In this document: piece after piece, positions 39,701 to 51,600 of the stretch
Numbering within the stretch: position 1 is the first letter of the stretch
How the letters are laid out: each line of letters starts with the position of its first letter
Notes under the pieces: model-generated
The model's input: only the letters and a program-made list of their open reading frames with translations
Databases searched by the model: none
Told to the model about the DNA's origin: nothing
Position numbers and translations under genes: made by a program
Source: Siphlonurus alternatus
Taxonomy: Eukaryota > Arthropoda > Insecta > Ephemeroptera > Siphlonuridae
Direction of reading: 5' to 3'
Length of the DNA: 64,000 nucleotides
Assembly: GCA_949825025.1 (NCBI GenBank)
Contig: OX463783.1
Span: 17,147,628 to 17,211,627, forward strand

Positions 39701-42700
39701 ATAAATATTTTAGCTTTAGGTTCATATTTATTTTAGTTTTAGAACTTGGAAATTCAGTGTCGTTTTATATTTTGTTGAAGCATGTAAATATGATTGATCT
39801 ATACCCATTAATTATAATAGTTCACCGTTGTAATAATATATGCAACTAAAACCTTGCAAAAGATGTCTAGGTCTTACGGTGATATTAAGTCCAAAATACC
39901 TTAATTCGTATTTTCTCGATGATACATATATATACAGTCTTTCAAACGTTAGAATACCCCTGTCAATCATCTTCGGCGTAGTGATTTGTATTCTTCCGAC
40001 CCATGTTGCCAACAAAATACAAAAAAATAGTTCTTTCGCTAAAAAAATAAAGTAGCTGAAAATAAATCAAAGACACTCGATACATGTTGCATAATAATTG
40101 CTAAATTATTGAAACATCTTTGCAATATTATCTGTCTCGACTTATGTGAAAATCTTCGTAAAATATGAACATATATTTCTGTCCACTAGCTCTATTGAAA
40201 ATTTTTTTGTGTTGGCTGCCATTTTTTACAGCTGTTGCAGTTGATTGACAGGTCATCCATGAACTATTTTCCATGGGTATTCTAACGTTTGAAGGACTGT
40301 AGCACCGTCAGAATCAAAACTGCATGAATAAATCACATTTAGGCTGTCTTTAATGTATTTCGACCAGCTTGAAAGGACCATCGCTTATCCACCCAAATAA
40401 AATTCAAAACGTTCATATGACGGCGCATGCAATTAGGATGTTTTCCCAGAAAAAAAAAGTCGCCAACCTAGCCGTATTGGACTAGAAATTCATCATAAGG
40501 CCATACATCTTCTAGATACAAAGAGTCTTTGTACTTCGTCGCCTCGGAAAATTTTTCTTTTCAACTTTTTTAATCACAATGCCCCCTGAGAATAACACTG
40601 CATGGCGACGAGTATCTAGAAAATTTTGATACGAAATTACATGCTTTTATTATTATATCACACGTTTTATAGTAATGTAGAATATCTGGAACTGTCTAAC
40701 ATTTAAATTTATATTTTTGGTTTTATTATTCAAATGAAGATGTGACATTTTCATTTTGAAATTGGATGGTCTTTGTATAAATAATAGACCAATAAAAATG
40801 CAGTTTAATTAATAATAAATTTTCATTTGATTCGTTTAATTTATGCTACTTTTTATTATAAATTATTTCCAACTTCAAAAACTGCATTGATTCATTTAGA
40901 TTGTGAATATTTTTTTAATTAATGAAATGTGATAAACATAATATGATAAATTTTGAGTGATTTCCTCTTTCTATTGTTAGATATTAATATGTAACACTGA
41001 TATAATGTAAATTTTTTTTATTTGTTTATTGAAATTTTATACATTTGATTAAATTTTGATGGTGAAAATTAAACTGTATATACCTATACATGCTAATTTG
41101 TTGTATTTAAATTTTATTTTAGTCAAACAGGCAACATTAGAAACTTTATACTACTGTATATATTTGCCTGCAACTAACAATGTATATATTTTTTTTCTAC
41201 TGATGAAAACAATACCTGGTAATAGGACTTCACCTCGCTTGGCTAGCATTAAATAACATGAGAGCTGTTTTAATTTCTTATAACAACTTAAAAAAGCACG
41301 TTGAAATTTTAATTAATTCTCAAAATATACTTAATAAAGCCACTCATAAAATTTCATGCAACATCTTTTTTGTATTATGTTAATTATATTTAAAATTATA
41401 CTAAAATATATTAACATGAAATTCAGGTAAAGAAGAAAGAACATTGTAGCAAGCACCCAAACTACATAAACCAAGAACTTTTATCGATTCATGTTATACA
41501 CACATGATGTATGATAAACTAAAAATAATTGGTTAATTATTAATTAAAATATATATTTTTAATTACACTTGCTGGATATTATTGAACAAAATACAAATAT
41601 TCTAATGATTGAGGTTCAATAATCTCGTCTCTTCTATTAATTCTGATTTCCTATTTGACAATGCAACTCTACGTATTTGCTTTTGTTGCTAAAAAAACAT
41701 TAATAATTATGGTATGATCTATGAAGATTTTTTTTCATATGGTTAAAATATCTTACTGCTTTTTCTTAGTTAATACATATTCATTAATACAATACCATCA
41801 GAGACTATCATGACGTATGTTCAGTTTGAAATGAAACTATGAGTCAAAAAGTTTCAGTGGACGATGATTTACCGCAACAATAGCACCTCTGTCGCATATT
41901 ATATGTAGCCAAAATTGGCAATGAGAATGATCGAGTTTGCCAATTTAGCTATATATGTGACAATGATGAATTGTCGGGGAAAACATCGTCTTTCATGACC
42001 ATAAGTTGCGGAGGTCTTTGATAGTCTCTGTGTGATTATCAGAGACTCTACAGAGACCTCCGTGTCTTATGGCCAGGGATTTGATCAGAGTTTCGCTGTT
42101 TCTGAGAGTGGCGGCGCTGTTAAATGTTCGGCACGGCCCGGTTCTTGCTGGCTGAAATTGCCCGCGCAGCCAGCGAGAACCGTGCCGTGCCGCTGCGATT
42201 CAGTGGTGCCGCCACTCTCAGTTACAGTGAAGCTCGCCCAAGCTGGTCAAATTTCTGACCATAAGACACGGAGGTCTCTGTAGGGTCTCTGCGACGATAC
42301 TTTTAAAATTCAAATCTCCCGCCAAAATATGTCCCTTTGTCTTACCTGCTGCCTTAGCAGTGAAGATGATACCTCCCTCCTCAGGATCATCCCTCATGGT
42401 GTTTACGTTGGAAGGTCCCGCCACGCCACTCGTTGATTGTTCTGGGTCATTGGAATCAGACTCTTCCAGCATTTCATTTATGTAATCTGCAATCCAGTAG
42501 CCATGCAATTCTCAGCCATAACACGCACTAATAATGAGTTTATTATGAGATGATTTCTAAATGATAACTATTTAAATATAGTTTTATGTGCGATGACTTC
42601 TAAAACTAACTATTTTTCATATAATGCTGTTAGTAATAGCAGAATCAATAAGATTGATGCCATAACTAATTTAATTATGATTTTATCTATTTTTTTTTTT

Positions 42701-45574
42701 ACTTGAAAACCAGGCAATATGAATGCAATAACACTTTTAAAAAGTCATACATATATGGACACTATACCTTATAGGCTTGATGCTGTATTATAATATAAAC
42801 ATACAAGTTAGTATTTGAAGCACTTAAATTAGTTACTCCATAGATTGAAAAATAAACAACATAATAAATTCCTTGATATTATGAATACAAATTATAATTT
42901 TACAAACAACACCAATGCAATCCTCCCATAATAAAGTGTCTCTACGCCTTGTAGGTAGAATATTATGTCTTATATTATATGTGTATCCAAGTGATATCCA
43001 ACAATTTTTATGTATGGTATGATGTATCAAAAGTTGCATACCTACAAGGGGTACTTGTAAAAGACATTAATGATTTTAGAAAGCCAATTTAATATGATAA
43101 GAGTGTACGACTGTCATCTCTGAAAAGTTTCAGCGCCAACAGATGACCATAAAACATCGATTACATCGATTCGAGTACATCGACGATATATTATTTATTT
43201 TTGGCGAGGGAAATTTTCTAGATTATAGCTGTACAAAATTGAAAGTAAACAGATAAAAATTATTTTTTATCATTATTTTCATTCAAATAGAGGCTTCATT
43301 CAAGTCAGCTGATTTTTCGGTGCTCCCACCCGCTATACCAAACCTATGTAAAAAAAAAAGCGTGAATTCGATTTTTCACTAAGAATAAGATTTTTTAGGG
43401 AAAATTCCTTTACGGAACTTTGGTCCAAACTGAAAAATACAGTAGATAATTCAAGATTTAGATTTTTTACTTGATTTATAACCGAGAAAAGTTAAAAAGA
43501 CACTTTGCTGCATTTTCAAGTGCCAAATGGACCTTAGCGACAACAGTTGCGCAGCGCAAGCGCACTCACTTGAAGCCTCTATTCCTGCTAAAACGTAATC
43601 TTTCATAACATAAGTTACAATAATTTTAATCTCTAATTGGATCGAGATATTACCGTGAGTGAACTGCTTGGCTGATCCGTTCTGAGTGATGTGTCCCGGG
43701 AAGCTGACATGGTTCTTGCTGCCGTCCTGCGAAAACGTCACAAATTATTAAAAATATGAATACAAAGTTGCATATATTACAGGCGTACAGCGAATAAATT
43801 ATTATTATTATTTATGAGAAATAATAGCATTTTTTTTTTATTTAAGTTATTTTCACTTGATTAAAGCAAAATACGTTAGAAAATTGCATAATATATCTTC
43901 TTCGTAATACTGCATTAAAATAAAAATTGTATTAAGGTGGATTCATACATGTCGATTTTTATCATGCAACGCGAAGCGAATAATGCGTACTTGCTGTAAC
44001 ATCCATTGGCGACCATGTCATATTTGGCAATTAAAAAAAAGAGCATCGTAATTTAACGCGATATTCGCCGCCGCAATGGCGAATTCGCTTGCCGCATAGG
44101 ATTTCACAGCTTGTGTGGCAAAATCGCGTCGCATCGCTGTTCTCGTCTTCTGAATCCGCCTTTATAGAATTTCGGCATTTTAGGATTTTTCATCGATTAA
44201 AGATTAAATCATAAAATACATAGGAGCGTTAATATTTAAAATTTTACACCTTGGCATACTCTTTTTATGCCACAAGAAAAGAAACGTGATAACATAACGC
44301 GTCAACAACCGTGTAAAGATTTAGATTTTATTTTTTAAAGCACTGTAGGTCTCACTTTGTGGAGCTTCTTGGACCTCTTGTGGTGGTGTTTGCCACTGAT
44401 GAGGTGCCTCATGTTCATGTGCATCTTGTAGTTTACCTCCTGAGTTGTCAGGTCACGGTCGTTTACTGCGTGCCGACTGTAGCTCAGGCGACGGTGCTGC
44501 AAGACAAATATCTTAGCGTTATAACCATGTAGGAACAGAGCAAGACGTTAGGATAACTCAAGTGGCGGTAACGTATGTGCACAAGATACAAACAAGTTAT
44601 ATAATGGACAACCTGCATGAACATTTTTTATTACAATCATATTTGGATAGAGGACCTCGAGTTGTGTACTGTAATTTTTTTAATTTGTTATTTGTTATCT
44701 TTTTATTGCACCAATTTTTTTATAACATCCTCAAAATCGAGAGGAAAGCCGTTGTGACGTCACAGTCATGCAAAAAAAATCCCTATGCTGCGTGGCTATA
44801 ACGTCACATCACTCTTCTGCATTGCACGATTTACGAGTGTTAGAGGGTGCAAACAAAACCTGAAAAAAATAACAATACATAATACATTACTCAGAGGTCC
44901 TCTAACCAAAAATGCAATACAAAAATTTCATGAAGATTGATCATTGTTAATTCTAAAAATTTTCCTTCGTTACATCAACTCACCCTGCGTGGCTTGCAGA
45001 GTTCCTCAGCCAGTAGATGATGTATCTTGGCGTCAGTGAGGTCCTTCTTGCAGGGGTTGTAGTCAAGCTCCTGCATGTCAAGGTTCTGAACACTCGAGTC
45101 GAGCTGCGTAAAGCTGGAACTGCCCAATCACATTCAAATATCCCGCTTTTTCCCGCCTCTCTGTCACGTGATCAGTCAATTCAATTTGACATTTCCTCTG
45201 GAAGAGCCAAGTTTCTGACCATCTGTATTAAAAAAAAAAATGGATGTCTTTATTGTATACTGCAAGACTGTCGTCTTCCGTTTCACCCCAAGATTATGTA
45301 ACTTGTTTAACATAAAAATAGAACATAATTATGCAGCGCTAGCAATGGAATGATGCCAACTTTGGAGCCGATCAAATTGCCTTACCTCTGAGCGAGATAT
45401 TAGGTATGTTCGAAAACCCTGCTCGGTGTACACTTTCTACACCCAATCGACCTTATGTCCATGTGCATAAGGTCGATTGGGTGCAGAAACTGTACACCGA
45501 GCAGGGTTTACGAACAGACCTGATATCGTTATGGGCGGACAGTTTATATCAGGTTAAGTGTACACCCGTATCGT

Positions 45575-45663
<89 letters not shown>

Positions 45664-48600
45664 AAAATAAAAAATCTGATATGATCCATGGTCATTCTTT
45701 CTACTGCTTCTTCCAATGGGAATATCAAATTAATTAGACTGTATGTAGATGAAGGTTCATGACATTTTTAACTTTTCTATTTTTGTGGCTACTCTTCAAA
45801 AAACAACAACTGAATTCATTATTTTATATCGTTTTTAAAATGATAACAATTTCATAAAAAATATATACGATCATTGATTGATCATTGATTCTACGAGACA
45901 TTTATTTATTGATTTAATAATTGATCAGTTTTGCAGCCATAAATTAATTTCAAAAGTACATCTTGATAATTTTTTTTTCAGAAAAAAAAAAACAATAGAA
46001 AAAGAATTTTACAAATTTTACAAAACACAATTAAAAATAAACAACAGAGTACTTACAATACAATACTAAAGTTAATTCTTAATATTAAACAATCGTCAAT
46101 TGCTGATATGATAACAAATTTACAACGGATCTGAAATACACTGTATTTTGGTAATTAAAAATATCATGATAATTACAGATTCCAGGTATGAAATTAAAAA
46201 TATAAACATTTCATTTATTTTCTCTCACCTGCCTGGTATCTGTAAGATGTAACAAATAATGAAAATTTAGTGCATCTAATGTTGTAGTAAAATACATCAT
46301 TTCCATATTAATAAATAGATTCCATTGAATGATAGAATATTATTATTAGTAAATAACTTTTTCGTGCAAAGTATATTCATATTGAATTTTATTTCACTTT
46401 TCGAAATTTTACCTTTGCCGGTGTTCGATGTAATCCTTCTGTGTGTAGTATGTTGCGATGGTCACTTAGTGTTCGTGCACGTCACTAACACTTGCATGTA
46501 CTACACATATCACTACGTTTCGAGAGGTGATCTTATAAGATCACCTGAGGAAGAGAGCGGTTGACTCTTGAAACGTAGTGATATGTGTAGTACATGCAAG
46601 TGTTAGTGACGTGCACGAACACTAAGTTACCATCGCAACATACTACACACAGAAGGATTACATCGAACACCGGCAAAGGTAAAAGTCCGAAAAGTGAAAT
46701 AAAATTCAATAGAATATTATTATATTAGAATTTTGATTTAACGTATGCTTTTGATAAATTGTAATTGAAATTTTTTATATAACTTGGTTAATTTACAGTA
46801 TGTATTTTACTTCAACAATATCTATGTCATCTATGAAACTATAAAAGTACAAAATGCCATTACAGTATGTTAGTGGAAATCCTATGCTAATTTATATTTT
46901 TTATTATAAAGAGAGATGCAAAAAGGAACCAATTATATTTTAAAAACATTAAGGGGCATTCACAAAGTCTTAAGGCCACATTTAAGGCTCGATAATTTAA
47001 AGCTTGATTTTAGACGTGTTTTTTTAGACCCAAAATTTCTGGTCTTAAATTATTGAGCCTTAATTATGGCTTTGTGAATGCCCCTTATTATGATTTATTG
47101 TGCAATAAATCGTTTCAATCAAATCGAAAGAGAGTGCATAATAATAAGACAGAGAGGATAATTCATGCAAAATAAATTTAATTTAATGCACTTTTGCAGC
47201 AGTGCCTTTTAAATGCTTTTTTTTTAAATAAGAGTAATTATTTTTCTAATTACTCATATTTTTTATTTTTAATTAATAATCTATGAAATCTTTATTCCTG
47301 ATTTCATTTTTCTGTAGGTTCTGCTGCAATTTTAGAAAATGTATGCCAATAATTTATATTAGAATAATTTCATGCAATATTTAATAATAATAAATTTTTG
47401 TTGGTTCCTCTTTACAATTTCCTAGTCACATAGCAGAGAGATTCTGTGTATGACCCCAACCACCAAATAAGAACATATATAACATTTATAACAAATATTT
47501 TTAAATTGTCTATATAGATAGGAAATGGTTTGCTTTGGTGTTAATGGGTTCTAATTAGTGGGGAAATTAAGCAGAAGTTATGGAATTTACAAATAGTAAA
47601 GATAAATTTAAAGCACAAATTATTTTATCACTTGGATGTTCGTGTTAAAAAGTGTTATTTAAAACTAGTCAACTTTTTGTAAAAACTTATTGTAATAATT
47701 ATAAACAAATAGCAAGAAATTGTACAGTTTATTTTCTTGAAATATAAAGCCATCCATGACAATTAAAAAAGTTATTTTTAAATATTCAGTACAACTCTTA
47801 CCGAAGAAATTTGCCTCACTTATCATAGCTGCAGTGTGAAAATGTTGTATGCAAAACAAATAATTATAAAAATTACTACAACTGTTGATTAAAGAAAATT
47901 TCTAAAGAAATAAGTGTACCTTTTGATAAGATAAACTGTGCAATATTAATAATGGTAGGAAAAAAACTTATGTTTTGCATGAAAGAGAGTACAATTTGAT
48001 TCAAAGGATTATAGGTTTTAAGTATGCAACTACAATTTATTTTTAATAAACACATTGCAGTTGCAATGGGAGTTGTATATACATATTATGGTATACTGGT
48101 GGATATAATTTTTTAAACAGATATACCGTAACCCAAGCATTTAAAAAAATATTTTTATTTAACAGAGAAAGCAAACTATACAAGCATTAGCTATAAGCAA
48201 TTGTTTTTAATTTTATAATTTTGAACGGATTGTCTCATATTTAAAAAATAAAATAATAAAAATTATTTTAGTAAAAAAATATTCAGTTCAATTCTTTTAG
48301 TGACATTTGTTAAAAAAAATAGTTATTTTCAAAGAAAGCAAAATAAGCAGAACCCTTCTTGACAACAATTCGCAGTAACAAAAGCCAAGAAATTATTAAT
48401 GCGTTTCCAATGCTATCAAGCCATTAATTTTATTCTATACCAATTTAACCAATTTTAGCATGCAGTATCAAGAAACGTCACCGTGTATCCCGAAAAGCAA
48501 GAGAAAATAAAAATTGTTTTCTTATAAACTAAATTTCAAGTAGAATTATTGTGATAGGCTTTTTTTTTTTTAATATTATACCAATAGTAAAAACATTAAA

Positions 48601-51600
48601 TTTTGATGCATTAAACTTCCATTAAACTTATTATATTAGTCAAATTTAAATTAAAAATAAAAAAGATACAAGACAATCACAGAATGATATATAGATTTAT
48701 TTATAACAAAAATATTTGGTGATTTGAGTTTTTTTTTTTTTAATAAAACAACCAAAGTAGCCATAATAATAAATAACATTGATTATATTTACAGAAATCT
48801 CTCTACTACAGTTACCTGTCTGGTCTGGGATGAAGTGATAGATCATTCAGCAAAGACGTATCTGACATCTTGTTACTTGGAGCCCACCTTCCATCCAAAT
48901 TTCCAGTTGTATAGTTGCGGAACAATGCTGACATCGACTCGGTTCCCGGGAATGTTGCTAATGTTGATGCATTTCTTCTCATGTATTCCATAGCTTCTTT
49001 CATTGTAAGTTTCGAGTAGGTTTCTAAAATCTTCGGTTCAGCTCCTTGATTATCTCTTATAAGCCATGGTCTAATGTATTTTGTATCAAAACGTTTAAAT
49101 CTATCTCTAACGTGGTAGTTTCCATGTCGTCCTAAGATATCTTCAATTCCAGCCATGATGTGATCCATTAGCTGTAAGAAATTTGTGTGTTAGAGGAGAA
49201 TTATATTATTATGTAAATTTATCTTATCGTCGTCAAAGCGTCAATTGGTAATTATTTCGTCAAAACACTAAATTCACATCAACCCAGTTTCATTACCATT
49301 ATTATAATTATATGACTTAAAAAAAAGTGACACTTGAATTAATTAGAAGAGAAAATAAAGCGCTTTTTCTATAATAATATGGTGATATTATAATTATTTT
49401 CTGTTATAAAATGTTATTTTTATTAAATTGTAACTATTCTGTATAATATTTTTATTTTAAACATATTTATAAAGGTTTAAGTAAATATAACATCACTACA
49501 ATTATACAATTTTTTTTTTTTTAAATTTAAATATTATTATATTGATTTTATCAAAAAAAAAAACAGACACATACATGTTATTTATTGCAAACATTAATTT
49601 ATTATGAATGAAAATCAGCTTAAAATAATTATCAATTATCAATAAAAAAAAAGTTTTGCAGCTAGGGATTTCATATATATGCGGAATAAATAAAATATAG
49701 CATTTAAACAGGTATCAAATTCAGTATTAAACAGAAGCGCGCTGTGTTTTATAATATTAAAATATATTTATATAGGAATCAGTTTAAACTTTGACTGTTT
49801 GACTCTATATAATATAGTCAAAGGCACAAGTTATATATATAACTAATATCCATTCTAATCCCCATAACAACACATTCCGCAGCAATAAAGTTTAATTCCT
49901 ACTAATACATTACAAACTTGATAAAGCTCTGTGTTAACTACCAACTTCGTGTATAACAATTACCTTCTCATGTATTCTCTCGTTCATGGTAGGTTTCCTC
50001 TTCTCAGCACGTTTAACGTTCAGGATTTTCACCAGTGGTTTGATAGTGATTCCCTAAAACAGAAGTATAATAATTATGTATTAACGTGCTGTATTTGTAT
50101 GAGTATAGTCAAATTTATGTGACATTTCCTCCGGGTATAGGTTTTCTAGCCTACCCATTCATATTTCAGCGTTGCATATTTACACATAGGTCAGTACTTC
50201 TATCGCTAATTCTTCTGCAAAGTTTCAAAATTAAATTACAAACATCATAATATAGTCGCTAACTTCCGGCTACTTCAAGATATGAAATTTAAATTAAATT
50301 AATTTAATTTGACTGTATGAAAATGCTCGAGTAGTTAAAAATATCCGATTTGCGTGCAAATTTTGCCTTAAGGGTAAGATAAAATTATAATTAATGTTAA
50401 AAAAAAAAATCCCACTTATGAATATTATGAAACAAATCTTAAAATATTCTCCTCTACATACCCTATCAGTAGCTAAAATATCAGGTATAATATACAACTT
50501 CGAGCTAGTTTTTTTTTTTTTTTTTTTTGTACACTATACTGAATTGGGGATGTAAGAACATTTTAAGATAGGTTTCATAATTTTCATGTGTGGGAATTTT
50601 TTGAACATTCGGCGTGTTACATACATTACTCTTAAGATAACGCACTTATTAAGCGTCAAAATGCATTGCAGTGGGTTACAAAATGTAAGGAAATGTCTTT
50701 AAGAGACTATTTTGATGCTTAACAAGTTGCCTAGCATCACGGCAAGATTAAATGGACAGTTGTTTTAATAAATGTTATGACTTAACAATAAATTTAATTT
50801 GTAATTTTACTTTAAATAAATTATTTGTTTTTAAATAGTTACCACATTTTAAAATTTCTCTCATAATTTGTAATTTTAAAAGGAAAAAGATGAATTGTGC
50901 AAATATGACAATTTCCGTGTGTCAAATTTTATTTAAAAATATATGTACAAAATCAAGCATGAAATATTTCTAAAAAAAAATATTCATATTCATGAACGAC
51001 GTAGCTACAAATTTATTTCTTATAACAATTTACACTAAAGAGACTTTCTGATATTTGAAACATGAGAGAGAATTCTATCAAGTGTTTAAGGCATAACCTG
51101 AGAATTTGTCTTTCAAGGTCAAGAGGCGTGGCTATAGTGGCAACACTGTTTTCATTGGAACGCGAATAATTTTTTAGGAGGGGGTGGTGACATCAGTCCT
51201 TGAGAACGTTGCCACATTTCTCATCACATACAGGAAACGATCATCGCCACGGTTCAAAATATATGAAAACAATTCAGAAAAATAGTCTAAAAAATTAGGT
51301 TTTAGTAAAAAAAAAAGTGAAAGAATCTGTTGTATAGTTTTTTTGCAATGCTAATTAACAAATTTAACATTGGAAGTATACAAAATTCTCATTTAAATAA
51401 ATAATTATAATTAAACCAATGGTTAAAAAAATCCGAAAAAATTCAGAGCTAATTTGACGATTGTTGTAAGTCCACCAAATTAATTTGAAGAAAATCTGTT
51501 GTAGCAACTTTTTCGTCCAAATTTCTCAGGTTAAGCCTTAACGTCGCAAAAGCATCTTCTTAAATGTGTCATCGATCGTTAAGAGAAGATTCCTTGAAAT

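Larger units (their letters stand above)
37731..42345 (-). other. Intron region between exons 10 and 11 (4.6 kb)
   Basis: AT-rich. It contains the GC-rich foldback 42040-42291, an inverted-repeat element 39936-40302, a degenerate GTCGCCTCGG-type element at 40532-40615, the 39258-39389 element, the TATTACAC-ended element 37947-38089, and a repeated string CACCGAATTTCTGATAG near 38862 and 39048. Two possible additional phase 1-1 cassette exons (41216-41242 and 39564-39635) are listed separately. Confidence 0.75.
45120..48815 (-). other. Intron 6 (3.7 kb)
   Basis: It carries a near-perfect 330-bp foldback (46381-46711), an element ending in GAATGCCCCTTA (46949-47088), a palindromic element (45401-45522), a long (AT)n microsatellite (45578-45660), and an isolated splice-like 11-nt segment (46229-46239) whose phase does not fit. 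Otherwise AT-rich. Confidence 0.75.

Noticed and set aside
43451..43653. Extension of the exon 9 frame past its donor
   Set aside because: It runs into the GAGGCTTCAAGT element, and a good GTAATATC donor with correct phase ends the exon at 43654.
46229..46239. 11-nt segment flanked by TCTTACAG and GTGAGAGA, a possible microexon
   Set aside because: Joining it after exon 6 gives phase 1, and exon 7 has no acceptor that restores the frame.
48724..48993. Plus-strand frame over NHE exon 6
   Set aside because: Antisense shadow of the exon.
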